DNA of 64,000 nucleotides from Mycobacterium sp. (GCA_016197405.1 JACPVR010000016.1:1-64000); one strand, 5' to 3'; positions 7,439 through 16,105 are shown, counted from the first letter of the stretch. Translations and numbers: made by a program. The notes: generated from the sequence alone by a model not told the origin.

Positions 7439-8692
7439 TCAGGAGCGGCCGCGCTTGACCTGGTTGAACGGCACACCGCGGTCGGCGGCGAATTCCCGGG
7501 GGAAGCCCAGGATCCGCTCACCGATGACGTTGCGCGCCATCTCGCTGCTGCCGCCGCCGAGCGAGCCGGTCTGCCGGGACAGGTAGCGCTCACCGTTACC
7601 CAGCAGGCCGTCGCCCTCGTCGATGACGCCCGCGGTGCCGGCGATGGACAAGGCCGTATCGACCTCCAATTCGGTGGTCTCGGCATGGAAGAGCCGGATC
7701 AGTGTTCCCGCCGTCGGCGGTAGGGAGCCGTTGGCCACCGACCGCGACACATGCTCGATCAACTGATCCTTGACCCGGCGGTGCACCAGCGCCTGGCCCG
7801 CCAGATTCTGCACCCGGGCGTCGTCGCCCTGCCCGGTCTGCTCGGCCAGCCCGACATAGTCCGGTGGCATCTCGTGGAAGTTCTCGGCGCCCCGGCCGCT
7901 GGCGAACTCCGAGCCCCCGCCGACGGCGCGGCGTTCGTGGAACAGCTGGCGCGAGGCGACCTCCCAACCGTTGTCGACCGCGCCCACGACGGCGTCGTCG
8001 CCGAGTTCGAGGCCGTCGAAGAACTCCTCGCAGAATTCCTCGGAACCGTTGACCTGAGTGATCCGCCGCATGGTGATACCCGGTGCGTCCAGTGGCACCA
8101 GGAACATCGTCAAACCCTCGTGCTTGGGCACCGACCAATTGGTCCGCGCCAGCAGCAGGCCGTAGTCGGCGGCGAAAGCACTGGTGCTCCAGGTCTTGGC
8201 GCCGTTGACGATCCACTTGTCACCCCGGCGGTCCGCGCGGGTGATGACCCCGGCCAGATCGGATCCGCCGCTGGGTTCGCTGAGCAGCTGTACCAGGATC
8301 TCGTCACCGCGGATGGCAGCCGAGATGCGTTGACGTTTCTGATCTTCGCTGCCCATGTCCAGGATGGTGGCCGCGCAGATGGTGAACGTCGGGGTGTTGA
8401 GGATCAGCGGCATCTCGTAATTGCGGCTCTCATAGTCGAAAGCCCGCTGATAGGCGTAATCGAATCCGAGACCGCCGTATTCACGTGGAAAGCAGATACC
8501 CGCGAAGCCGCCGGAGTGCAGGAGCCGCTGCAGTTCCCGGGCGCGTTGCCAGGATTGATCGCTGCCGCGGTCGGTGAACGGCGGATCGTCGGGGTCGATG
8601 CGCGGCATGTTCTCGGCGAGCCAGGCTCGGGCCCGGGCCGCGAAGTCGGCGACCGATTCGGTGGTGGCGGGGGAGGTCGCGATATCGGTCAT
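7439..8692 (-). CDS. Acyl-CoA dehydrogenase, large partner of an overlapping pair
   Basis: A 417-residue FAD-dependent acyl-CoA dehydrogenase of the actinobacterial FadE type. Recognisable blocks are FAGICFPREYGGLG (N-terminal helical domain), LLSEPSGGSDLAG and KWIVNGAKTWSTSA (central beta domain), and GGGSSEMARNVIGERILGFPRE near the C-terminus. The start ATG 8692 overlaps the stop of the preceding dehydrogenase gene by four bases (ATGA). The frame continues upstream but only as antisense-like sequence. In mycobacteria, adjacent FadE pairs in steroid and cholesterol degradation form obligate heterotetramers; that arrangement is likely here. The substrate is not known. Confidence 0.88.
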   Translation of the reverse strand: MTDIATSPATTESVADFAARARAWLAENMPRIDPDDPPFTDRGSDQSWQRARELQRLLHSGGFAGICFPREYGGLGFDYAYQRAFDYESRNYEMPLILNTPTFTICAATILDMGSEDQKRQRISAAIRGDEILVQLLSEPSGGSDLAGVITRADRRGDKWIVNGAKTWSTSAFAADYGLLLARTNWSVPKHEGLTMFLVPLDAPGITMRRITQVNGSEEFCEEFFDGLELGDDAVVGAVDNGWEVASRQLFHERRAVGGGSEFASGRGAENFHEMPPDYVGLAEQTGQGDDARVQNLAGQALVHRRVKDQLIEHVSRSVANGSLPPTAGTLIRLFHAETTELEVDTALSIAGTAGVIDEGDGLLGNGERYLSRQTGSLGGGSSEMARNVIGERILGFPREFAADRGVPFNQVKRGRS

Positions 8693-9834
8693 GCGAAGGT
8701 CTCCTCGGGCTGCACCCGCCGGCTGAGGGCGTAGACGGCGCGATGGTGGTCTTCCGGTGATCCGAACATGGCGCGGTAGAGGGCCACCCGACGCAGATAC
8801 AGATGCAGGTCGTGTTCCCAGGTGACACCGATACCGCCGTGCAGTTGTACGCAGTCCTGCAGCATGACCGGAGCACGTTCGGCCACATAGGCTTTCGCGA
8901 CGCTGACCAGCAGTTCGGCTTCCGCCGACCGTTCGGCGACCGCGCTCACCGCGCTCGCGGTGGTGGCCCGGCACGCCTCGAACCACATCTTCATATCCGC
9001 GGCGCGATGCTTGAGCGCCTGATAGGAGGCCAGCGGACGGCCGAAACTGTGCCGGTCGAAAAGCCACTGCGTGGTCATCTTGAGTACGGCGTCGAGAATG
9101 CCGACCAGTTCGGCGCACTGCAGAACCAACGCGATCTGGCGTTGCCGTTCGATGATGCCCGCGGTCGCCTCCGCGGCGCCCACCAGAGCCGCTTCGGTGA
9201 CCTCGACACCGTCGAATTCGACTCGGGCGTAACGTTTTACCATGTCCAGTGAACGCTGCGCGGTGACGGTGACGCCGGGTGCGTCGACCGGCACCAGGAA
9301 CTGGCGCAGCGTGCCGTGGCATTCGGCGACGACCAGCAGCACATCACATTCGCCACCCGCCTCGACGCGATCCTTGACGCCGTCGATGCGGTAACCGGAG
9401 CCGGTCGGGGTCGCCGTTGTCGCCGAAGCCCGGGTGTCGAGTGCGCGACCCGGCTCGTACACCGCCCAGGACGCCACCGACTCGCCGCCGATGAGCGATT
9501 CGATGATGTCCTCGTGGCCCTCCGGTGCCTCGACCAGGCCGGCCAGCACCACGCTGACCGGATGCAACGGCCCGGGAGCCACCGTCCGGCCGATCTGCTC
9601 GGCCACCAGGGCCAGGTCGGCGAGACCGTTTCCGGAAACACTGCCACCGCCGAGTTCTTCGGGCACCAGCAGACTGGCCCAGCCGAGCTCCGCGGCGCGC
9701 TGCCACCAGGCGGCGTCGAAGGAGACGTCCTCGGCGTGCAGACGGCGCACCGTCTCCAGGGAGGCTTCCTTGTCCAGGAATGCCTGCGCGGTGGACGCGA
9801 AGAGCATCTGTTCCGGGTTGTCTGCTGCTGACAT
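8689..9834 (-). CDS. Acyl-CoA dehydrogenase, small partner of an overlapping pair
   Basis: A 381-residue acyl-CoA dehydrogenase family protein. The N-terminal part contains LGWASLLVPEELGGG, the middle contains GYRIDGVKDRVEAG, and the C-terminal part contains DRHSFGRPLASYQALKHRAADM and LHGGIGVTWEHDLHLYLRR. The central domain lacks the usual tryptophan/serine-rich FAD-binding wording of the partner gene (SEPxxGSD, KWxxNG), so it may depend on the partner for a complete active site. It overlaps the downstream dehydrogenase by four bases and follows the amidohydrolase gene by 31 bases. Confidence 0.86.
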   Translation of the reverse strand: MSAADNPEQMLFASTAQAFLDKEASLETVRRLHAEDVSFDAAWWQRAAELGWASLLVPEELGGGSVSGNGLADLALVAEQIGRTVAPGPLHPVSVVLAGLVEAPEGHEDIIESLIGGESVASWAVYEPGRALDTRASATTATPTGSGYRIDGVKDRVEAGGECDVLLVVAECHGTLRQFLVPVDAPGVTVTAQRSLDMVKRYARVEFDGVEVTEAALVGAAEATAGIIERQRQIALVLQCAELVGILDAVLKMTTQWLFDRHSFGRPLASYQALKHRAADMKMWFEACRATTASAVSAVAERSAEAELLVSVAKAYVAERAPVMLQDCVQLHGGIGVTWEHDLHLYLRRVALYRAMFGSPEDHHRAVYALSRRVQPEETFA

Positions 9835-9865
9835 AAATCGTGCGCCTTTTCGGGTCGGAGTCTTG

Positions 9866-11095
9866 TCAGGCCAGGACGAGGGCGGGCACGTCGGGCTTGT
9901 GCACGATCTTGTTGGGAACCTTGAACAGGTCGATCATGTTGGCGCCCATGACCTTGCGTACACCTTCTGCGTCCAGGCCGTTGCGTTCGAGATCGTCGAC
10001 CAGGGTTATCGGATCGGACAGGCCCTCCGGGTGCGGCCAGTCCGAGCCGAAGATGATCCGGTCGACACCGCACAGATCGGCCATCTGCTTGAAATCGTCC
10101 TCCCAGAACGGTGCGACGTAGACGCAGCGTTTGAACGCCTCGATCGGGTCCTCCGGGAAACCGTCGGGCATCTTCTTGTAGACGTCTTCGAACTGGTGGA
10201 ACAGGTAGGGCACCCAGGAGGCGCCATTCTCCACCGACAGGATGCGCAGGTCTGGATTGCGCGTCAGGGCGCCGTGGCACACCAGCGCGGCCATGGTGTC
10301 CTCGATGGGGCGTTTGCCCATCGCGACCATCCGGAACGACGTCGGCGCAAAGGGTTTGAACTCGTCACCGGGCTCCCAGTCGTTGAGGTAGGACGAGTAG
10401 CCGCTGTCGGAGGCGTGCATCGAGACCGGGATACCGGCCTTGACGCAGGCATCCCAGAACGGGTCGAACTCCGGCAGGCCCAGTGAGCGCGAGCCACGGT
10501 AGCCCGGTACCGGTGCGGGCCGGACGAGGACGGTCTTGGCGCCGCGATCCAGGCACCACTGCAGTTCTTCGAGTGCCCGGTCGACGACGCCGAGGTTGAT
10601 GACCGGGGTGGAGAAGATCCGGTCGGAGTAGTTGAATTGCCAAGTCTCGTACATCCATTCGTTCAACGCGTGAACGATGTCGAGGATCAGGTCGGGATCG
10701 TCTTTGAGGCGTTCCTCGACCAGGCTGGCCAGGGTGGGGAACATCAGCGTGTAGTCCAGGCCGAGGCTGTCGAGGACTTCCAGGCGCGCGGCGGGGTTGC
10801 GGAACGCCGGGATGGCCTTCATCGGTTTGCCCATCACCTCGCGGTAGCTCTTGCCGCCACTGCCGTGTTTGAAGTACTCCTCCTGCGCACCGGGGCGGGC
10901 GACGACCTCGAACGTCGGGTTGGGGATGTAATCGCTGACCTGGTTGCGGACCATGATCTTGGTGCGGCCGCGGACCTCGACGTAATCGATGACGCCCTTG
11001 CGGTGTTCGGGCAGGAACTGGGTCAGCGCTTCCTTGGGCTCGTAGAAGTGGTTATCCCCGTCGAAAACGGGAAAGTCGAGCGTGCGAGACGGCAT
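9866..11095 (-). CDS. Amidohydrolase-2 family metal-dependent hydrolase
   Basis: A 409-residue TIM-barrel hydrolase of the amidohydrolase-2 group (decarboxylase and ring-cleavage product hydrolase relatives). The metal-binding N-terminal motif appears as FDGDNHFYE instead of DxHxH. Later elements are GIPVSMHASDSGYS, LRILSVENGASWVPYL and the C-terminal IIFGSDWPHPEG, whose aspartate is the usual metal ligand. ATG 11095 is preceded by CAGGAGG on the minus strand. It is the first gene of a leftward group with two acyl-CoA dehydrogenases and a SnoaL-like protein, behind two copies of a likely TetR operator. Confidence 0.86.
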   Translation of the reverse strand: MPSRTLDFPVFDGDNHFYEPKEALTQFLPEHRKGVIDYVEVRGRTKIMVRNQVSDYIPNPTFEVVARPGAQEEYFKHGSGGKSYREVMGKPMKAIPAFRNPAARLEVLDSLGLDYTLMFPTLASLVEERLKDDPDLILDIVHALNEWMYETWQFNYSDRIFSTPVINLGVVDRALEELQWCLDRGAKTVLVRPAPVPGYRGSRSLGLPEFDPFWDACVKAGIPVSMHASDSGYSSYLNDWEPGDEFKPFAPTSFRMVAMGKRPIEDTMAALVCHGALTRNPDLRILSVENGASWVPYLFHQFEDVYKKMPDGFPEDPIEAFKRCVYVAPFWEDDFKQMADLCGVDRIIFGSDWPHPEGLSDPITLVDDLERNGLDAEGVRKVMGANMIDLFKVPNKIVHKPDVPALVLA

Positions 11096-11128
11096 CGCGG
11101 CCTCCTGAGCTGCAGGTTTGCGTGAATC

Positions 11129-11166
11129 GGTAATGACGTTACCACCAATGCGGTAATGACGTTACC
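11129..11166. promoter_or_regulatory. Two tandem operator copies (GGTAA-TGACG-TTACC)
   Basis: The 15-base sequence GGTAATGACGTTACC occurs at 11129-11143 and again, identically, at 11152-11166, with centres 23 bases apart. Each copy has GGTAA/TTACC inverted arms around five bases. They lie between the TetR gene and the amidohydrolase start, where a repressor would block the leftward promoter. TetR-family binding is inferred from position and symmetry. Confidence 0.75.
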
Positions 11167-11195
11167 ACTACCGGCGGGCCGCGAAAACGAGCTGT

Positions 11196-11843
11196 TCAGG
11201 GCGCCAGACTGCGTATGCAGAACGCGCTGATCGCCGCACTGTCGATGGGGTTCGCGGTGAGTTCGCCGGCAAGCCTGCGCAGCCGCAGCGCGCCCAGCGC
11301 GGTCTGCATCACGATGGCGGCCGTGCTTTCCGGATCGATATCGGCGCGGAAGTCGCCGTCGCGGATACCGCGCACCACGATATCGGTCATCAACCGGTGC
11401 AAGGGCTGCATCACCTGGGCGTATTCGGCGGGGCGGGTTTCCATCAGATGATCGTTGGAGTACGTCAAACCACGGTTGAGGCTGTCCTGCGTGCTCGACG
11501 ATGCGGGCGCACCGATGCGGTCCATGACATGCCGCAACGCCGCGGGTCCCGACATGGCGGCCGTCTCGGCGCGCCACTGCTCGGTGGAATCGGCCATGAT
11601 CGCCTTGAGTAGGGCGATCAGCAGGTCGTCCTTGGTCGAATAGTGCTGATAGAACGCCCGTAACGAGGTCTTGGAACGTTCGACCACTTCCAGCACCGTG
11701 AAATCCGCCCGGCCGGTCTCGGCGATGATCGCCAATGCCGAGCGCATGAAGCCCGCCGCGCGCGCCTCGGTCTTGGCGGCCCTGCCGGTCTTGGGAGTCT
11801 TTTCGGCGGCCGGCGGGGTTTCGGCGGGGGATGGCTCAAGCAT
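11196..11843 (-). CDS. TetR-family transcriptional regulator
   Basis: 215 residues. The N-terminal helix-turn-helix region reads RSALAIIAETGRADFTVLEVVERSKTSLRAFYQHYSTKDDLLIALL, with the FYQHYxxKDDLL recognition and linker pattern of TetR proteins. The C-terminal part is a ligand-binding helical domain. ATG 11843 was chosen because AAAGG lies six bases upstream; a longer frame adds a proline-rich stretch unlike the family. It is upstream of, and on the same strand as, the amidohydrolase/acyl-CoA dehydrogenase cluster, and two operator-like repeats lie just after it, so it most likely represses that cluster until an acyl-CoA ligand appears. Confidence 0.85.
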   Translation of the reverse strand: MLEPSPAETPPAAEKTPKTGRAAKTEARAAGFMRSALAIIAETGRADFTVLEVVERSKTSLRAFYQHYSTKDDLLIALLKAIMADSTEQWRAETAAMSGPAALRHVMDRIGAPASSSTQDSLNRGLTYSNDHLMETRPAEYAQVMQPLHRLMTDIVVRGIRDGDFRADIDPESTAAIVMQTALGALRLRRLAGELTANPIDSAAISAFCIRSLAP

Positions 11844-12105
11844 GATCGCCTTTGGGGTGAGTGCGGCGGCGTTGGAGCCCGAGGGTACATCTTCGGTGCC
11901 GGCGTGCGGGTCATCGCGCGCAATGGTGCTGGGCGGACGCCTAGCGCGCGGCGCGGGTCGCGGGCTACTGTGTTGGACCCATGGCCCCAAGCGCACCGTG
12001 CCGGCCTCGGGATGTGCGGCGTGACCGTCGCCGACGGGCCGCGGCGAAGCCGCCAGTCATGTTGTCCGCCAATTACTTTGACCGACCCTGGAGAGGCATA
12101 TCGTC
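11844..12105. other. Divergent intergenic region
   Basis: The 262 bases between the TetR gene and the thioesterase-like gene hold the promoters of both. GGAGAGG just upstream of ATG 12106 is a good ribosome binding site. I found no copy of the 11129-11166 operator here and no convincing small gene. Confidence 0.4.
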
Positions 12106-12987
12106 ATGACGACCGAATCTGAGAGCGTGCTCTGGACGCTGCAGGATCTGCTGAATCTGTTCGACGTCGCATCGGAGGTCTCCGGCCCGATCAGCGCGCC
12201 GACCGGGCTGGCCGGCGCCGACGACCGGCAGGTCGTCGAGGGCACCCAGGTGCTCGCGCAGGCGATCGTCGCCGTGGCCAAACGTTTCGCCGACAAATCG
12301 GTGCGGTCGGCGACCGCGGTGTTTTCCCGCGCGGTCATGGTGGGTGCGCCCGTCGAACTCGACATCGACGTCTTCCACGAGGGCCGATCGGTCGCCACCG
12401 CGGTGGTGACCGCGAGCCAGAACGGTAAGCGGTGCATCACCGTGACGGTGCTGGCCGATGTCCCGTCCGGTGACGTCATCCGCCATGAGCTGCCCCGGCC
12501 GCAGGTCGCGGCACCCGCTGACGCCATCCTCTCGCCGATGCCGATGACCGGGCGGGAATTGCGGCTCGTCGACGTCGCCGACGTGAACAGTCCCGACGAG
12601 GTCGGCCCGCCCGAGCTCTACGCCTGGCTGCACTACGACCCGGTACCCAGCCGTGACGACCTGGCCAAGGCACTCGTCGCGTATTTCACCGGGCACCTGG
12701 GCATTTCGACCACGATGCGCGCCCACCCCGGTATCGGCACCGCGCAGTCGCATCTGACGGTGTCGACCGCGCCGATGACGATCACGGTGTCCTTCCACGA
12801 GCCGTTCGGGTGGGACGGCTGGCTGCTCTACACCCATGAGAGCACCCAGGTGGGCGCGGGCATGTCCTACGTACGCGGAACGGTGCACACCGAAAGCGGC
12901 GCGCTCATCGCATCTTTCAGCCAGGATGCGCTGATCCGGCCGCTGCGCACCAGCGATACCGCGATCAAGGAGCAGTCGCGACTGTAG
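12106..12987 (+). CDS. TesB-like double-hotdog protein (putative acyl-CoA thioesterase)
   Basis: A 293-residue protein with two successive hotdog-like halves. The first half holds the passages SVRSATAVFSRAVMVGAP, VELDIDVFHEGRSVATAVV and QNGKRCITVTVLAD. The second holds FTGHLGISTTMRAHPGIG, ITVSFHEPFGWDGWLLYTHES and SYVRGTVHTESGALIASFSQDALIRP. This layout is that of acyl-CoA thioesterase II family proteins, which hydrolyse acyl-CoAs to free acid and CoA. It is divergent from the TetR gene and may belong to the same catabolic unit. The substrate is unknown. Confidence 0.8.
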   Translation: MTTESESVLWTLQDLLNLFDVASEVSGPISAPTGLAGADDRQVVEGTQVLAQAIVAVAKRFADKSVRSATAVFSRAVMVGAPVELDIDVFHEGRSVATAVVTASQNGKRCITVTVLADVPSGDVIRHELPRPQVAAPADAILSPMPMTGRELRLVDVADVNSPDEVGPPELYAWLHYDPVPSRDDLAKALVAYFTGHLGISTTMRAHPGIGTAQSHLTVSTAPMTITVSFHEPFGWDGWLLYTHESTQVGAGMSYVRGTVHTESGALIASFSQDALIRPLRTSDTAIKEQSRL

Positions 12988-12998
12988 GGCAGGCCCGG

Positions 12999-13895
12999 TC
13001 AGCCGTTGTCCAGATCGCGGGCGCTGTAGGTGTCACAGCGTTTCGGCTCGCCGGTCTGGTAGCCGACGGTGAACCAATGCTGGCGCTGCTGCGACGAGCC
13101 GTGTGTCCAGGACTCCGGGTTGACCCGTCCGGTCGCGGCCTGCTGGATCCGGTCGTCGCCGACGGACTGTGCCGCCGACAGCGCGTCGGCGATATCCTTG
13201 TCGCTCAACGGTTGTAGATAGGTGACATCGGTGCCGGGCTGCTTGGTGATGGCCGCGTAGTGCGCCCACACACCGGCGTAGCAGTCCGCCTGCAACTCGG
13301 TTCGCACACTGTTGCCCTCGGCACCCTGCGGACCGCGCTGTGCCTTCGCCAGATCGCCGAGCAGATTCTGCACATGGTGCCCGTACTCGTGGGCGACGAC
13401 ATATTCCTGAGCCAACGGGCCTCCGCTGGAACCGAATTGGTCGACGAGCACCTGGAAGAAGCCGGTGTCGAAATACGCGGTCTGATCTCCGGGGCAGTAG
13501 AACGGGCCGACCTCGGTGGTGGCCGGACCGCACGCGGTGTTCACCTGACCGGAGAACAGCCGCATATGCGGCGGGGTGTAGCCGGGCAGGATCTGCGTCC
13601 ACACACCGTCGACCGAGTTGCCGGTCGCGATCAGCCGGCACTCCAGGATGTTGTTGGCGTCCGCTCCGGTACGGCACTGGCTGACATCGAAACCGGGTGA
13701 CTGCGCATCGGTCTGCGTTTCGGCGCCCTGCTGGGGGAGCACGGTGCCCGGATCCACTCCGAGGAACAGCGCCAGCACCACGATGATGAGACCGCCGACG
13801 CCGCCACCGATCGCCAGGCCCCGGCCGCCGCCACCGCCGCCCCCACTGGAGGAGGTGTTGCTGGTGTCGATCCGCATACCTTCGTTGAAGGTCAT
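12999..13895 (-). CDS. YpfJ-type neutral zinc metallopeptidase (Rv2575-like)
   Basis: 298 residues. A short cytoplasmic N-terminus with a run of glycines is followed by one membrane segment (about 28-47) and an external catalytic domain. The zinc site is HEYGHH at 169-174, with the second half marked by NSVRTELQADCYAGVWAH. The KPN_02809/YpfJ family has the same Gly-rich tail, single membrane anchor and conserved end (W..GSS.QRQ.WF..GY..G....CDT). Its substrate is unknown. It is divergent from the carboxylesterase gene, and an inverted repeat lies between the two starts. Confidence 0.9.
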   Translation of the reverse strand: MTFNEGMRIDTSNTSSSGGGGGGGRGLAIGGGVGGLIIVVLALFLGVDPGTVLPQQGAETQTDAQSPGFDVSQCRTGADANNILECRLIATGNSVDGVWTQILPGYTPPHMRLFSGQVNTACGPATTEVGPFYCPGDQTAYFDTGFFQVLVDQFGSSGGPLAQEYVVAHEYGHHVQNLLGDLAKAQRGPQGAEGNSVRTELQADCYAGVWAHYAAITKQPGTDVTYLQPLSDKDIADALSAAQSVGDDRIQQAATGRVNPESWTHGSSQQRQHWFTVGYQTGEPKRCDTYSARDLDNG

Positions 13896-13920
13896 CGCGC
13901 CCCCTCCGGAGACTTTTCGT

Positions 13921-13964
13921 GTGCAGAGCTGTACCGGCCGTTACCGGCCGATACAGCTTTGCAC
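13921..13964. promoter_or_regulatory. Inverted repeat in a divergent promoter
   Basis: Arms 13921-13937 and 13948-13964 match at 15 of 17 positions in inverted orientation (GTGCARAGCTGTAYCGG). The centre also contains TACCGGCCG twice. The repeat sits between two divergent genes and next to the -10 of the rightward gene, which fits a regulator operator. The regulator is not identified. Confidence 0.6.
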
Positions 13965-13966
13965 AC

Positions 13967-13972
13967 TACGAT
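13967..13972 (+). promoter_or_regulatory. -10 hexamer TACGAT, leaderless start
   Basis: TACGAT fits TANNNT and ends six bases before GTG 13979, so transcription should begin at the start codon of the carboxylesterase gene. No ribosome binding site is present. Confidence 0.6.
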
Positions 13973-13978
13973 TCTGGC

Positions 13979-15460
13979 GTGGCCGACGTCGATGAAGTCG
14001 AGGTGATCGCCCGCACACCCGGTGGGTACCTGCGGGGTGCCACCGAAGGCGGAGTCTCGGTGTGGCGGGGTGTGCCCTATGCCGAGCAGCCCGTCGGTCC
14101 ACGCCGGTTCCGGGCCCCGCTGCCACCGGCGCCGTGGGACGGTGTGCGCGACGCTATCGAACACGGACCGCTGCCGCCGCAGGGCCGGACATTCGTCGGC
14201 CGCGGTCGCGACGATCCGAAGATCCGTGACGAGGCCTGCCTGACGGTGACGGTGTGGTCACCGGATCCGCACGGGTCCCTGCCGGTGATGATCTGGATTC
14301 CGGGTGGCGCATTCGTCTACGGCGCGGGCCAGTTGCAGCTCTACAACGGCTCGGCACTGGCGGCCAACGGCAACGTCGTGGTGGTCAACGTGACCTACCG
14401 GATCGGGGTCTTCGGTGGTTTCGAGCTCGGTTCCCTGGGGGAAGGCTTCGTCGACAATCTGTGCCTGCGCGACCAGATCGCCGCGCTGCACTGGGTGCGC
14501 GACAACATCGCCGCCTTCGGTGGCGACCCCGATCAGGTCACGGTCTTCGGCGAATCCGCCGGTGCGACATCGGTTCTGGCGCTACTGGCAAGCCCCGCCG
14601 CCGAAGGCCTGTTCGCGCGGGCGATCGCCCAGAGCCCGGCGCTGCCGCTGATCGCCGATGCCGACAGTCGCGCCGAGCAGGCGCAGCGCTTCCTGGCCGA
14701 GGTCGACGCCACCCCCGGTGAACTCTGGGAGTTGCCGCAACGCCGGTTACGCCGGGCCGCCGGGGCGCTGCAGCTTGCCAGTGTCGCGACCACACCGACA
14801 CTGGCCTACGGACTGACCCATGGCACCGAGCTGCTGCCGCGGCATCCCGTGGCCGCCGCCCGGGCCGGTGCGGTCGCCCGGGTGCCGCTGATCATCGGGA
14901 CCAACAGCCACGAGGCCTCGATGTTCGCCTGGACCAAGCCGCCCATGCTGCCGACCACACCGGACAATATCGATGCCTTCTTCTCCCGGGTGGCACCGCA
15001 GGCCCGCGACCGGGTGCTGGCGGCCTACCCCGACTATCCGCGGCGGCGGGCGCTGATCGCGGTGGGCTCCGACGCCATGTTCGGCGCGCCGGCCTGGGCG
15101 TTCGCCGATGCCTACAGCGAGCACGCCCCGACCTACTGCTACCGGTTCGACCACGCCACCTGGACACTGCGGGCGCTCGGGCTGGGTGCCACGCACGGCA
15201 GCGAGATCGTGCACATCCAGCACAGCTACGGGTCCTACCTGGGCCGAAAGCTGCATCCGCTGGGGCGGCGGGTGCCGCCGTCGGTCGGCCGGCGGATGCA
15301 GCGCACCTGGCTGGGGTTCGCCACCGAGGCCGAGCCGGACCCGCACTGGCCGCGCTACGACGTGCCCCGGCGCGCCACCCGGATCATCCGCACCACCCGC
15401 GATGTGACGGTCGAAGATCCCGATGCCGTACGCAGGCAGGCGTGGGCCGGTATCGACTAG
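13979..15460 (+). CDS. Type-B carboxylesterase
   Basis: A 493-residue alpha/beta-hydrolase of the carboxylesterase/lipase type-B family. The oxyanion region is MIWIPGGAFVYGAG (about 104-117), the nucleophile elbow is FGESAGA with Ser193, and the region after THGSEIVHIQHSYG probably supplies the catalytic histidine. It lacks a signal peptide and should be cytoplasmic, hydrolysing carboxylic esters of unknown identity. GTG 13979 was chosen because TACGAT ends six bases upstream; the longer open frame runs through the operator palindrome. Its end overlaps the convergent SRPBCC gene by four bases. Confidence 0.88.
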   Translation: MADVDEVEVIARTPGGYLRGATEGGVSVWRGVPYAEQPVGPRRFRAPLPPAPWDGVRDAIEHGPLPPQGRTFVGRGRDDPKIRDEACLTVTVWSPDPHGSLPVMIWIPGGAFVYGAGQLQLYNGSALAANGNVVVVNVTYRIGVFGGFELGSLGEGFVDNLCLRDQIAALHWVRDNIAAFGGDPDQVTVFGESAGATSVLALLASPAAEGLFARAIAQSPALPLIADADSRAEQAQRFLAEVDATPGELWELPQRRLRRAAGALQLASVATTPTLAYGLTHGTELLPRHPVAAARAGAVARVPLIIGTNSHEASMFAWTKPPMLPTTPDNIDAFFSRVAPQARDRVLAAYPDYPRRRALIAVGSDAMFGAPAWAFADAYSEHAPTYCYRFDHATWTLRALGLGATHGSEIVHIQHSYGSYLGRKLHPLGRRVPPSVGRRMQRTWLGFATEAEPDPHWPRYDVPRRATRIIRTTRDVTVEDPDAVRRQAWAGID

Positions 15461-15990
15461 CGCGGCGCGGATTCGTTGGCGCGCTTGCGATCCGGGTAGC
15501 GATCATCGGTGTACCGGCGCAGATTGTGCAGGAAGCGCTGGAACAGCCAGGCCATCACCGGCTGCCCGACGAACAGCCCGAACCGGCCTGCCACCCCGTT
15601 GGGGCGCAGCGCCATGACCCAGGTCAGGTGACAGCCGGTCGCGGTGGGCACCACGCGGTATTCCTCGGCGAACGCCGAGATGGCACTGCTGGTCGACTCG
15701 TTGAACCGGAACGCCATATGGGTGTAGGGCTCCCAGGCCAGGAACTCCTCGTCACCGGTGATGGCGCCACGCATCTGCACGGTGCGGGTGGTGCCCACGT
15801 CGCGCGGTGGCGGGCTGGTCCAGGTGACCTTGGTGATGACGGTCGCCCACTGCGGCCACGAGGTCTCGTCGGCCAGCACCTCGAACAGCTGCTCGGGTGT
15901 TATCGCCAGGTCGACGGTGCTGACGAACCGGTATGGCGCGTGGTCGACGAAATCGAGGTCGACCCGTTCACATTGATGGCGCTTGGCCAC
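15457..15990 (-). CDS. SRPBCC (START-like) superfamily protein
   Basis: 177 residues with the polyketide cyclase/START-like fold: [38 protein letters not shown] at the N-terminus, then [11 protein letters not shown] and [11 protein letters not shown], and a helical C-terminus ([17 protein letters not shown]). Such proteins bind hydrophobic ligands; the ligand here is unknown. The protein is close in position to Rv2574 of M. tuberculosis. GTG 15990 was preferred because GGAGG lies nine bases upstream; GTG 15996 is the alternative. Confidence 0.78.
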   Translation of the reverse strand: MAKRHQCERVDLDFVDHAPYRFVSTVDLAITPEQLFEVLADETSWPQWATVITKVTWTSPPPRDVGTTRTVQMRGAITGDEEFLAWEPYTHMAFRFNESTSSAISAFAEEYRVVPTATGCHLTWVMALRPNGVAGRFGLFVGQPVMAWLFQRFLHNLRRYTDDRYPDRKRANESAPR

Positions 15991-16012
15991 GGTCACTGCC
16001 CTCCCGGCGTCT

Positions 16013-16040
16013 AGTAGACAGATCACGATAGCTGTCTACT
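16013..16040. promoter_or_regulatory. Inverted repeat AGTAGACAG-n10-CTGTCTACT
   Basis: Nine-base perfect arms at 16013-16021 and 16032-16040 surround ten bases. The repeat lies between the divergent SRPBCC gene and aspS, about 70 bases before aspS. The symmetry and position suggest an operator, most likely for a TetR or GntR-type regulator encoded elsewhere. Confidence 0.55.
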
Positions 16041-16105
16041 CAGGGTCGCCGGTGGCGCCCCTTAGACTTGGCACTCGTTGTCCACCCCTAGATGAGGAGT
16101 TCTTC

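Noticed and set aside
8693..9322. N-terminal extension of the large acyl-CoA dehydrogenase frame
   Set aside because: The upstream part overlaps the other dehydrogenase gene out of frame and has no homology; the start at 8692 gives a standard length.
11844..11996. Longer start for the TetR regulator at 11996
   Set aside because: It adds a proline-rich stretch with no similarity; ATG 11843 has AAAGG at a good distance.
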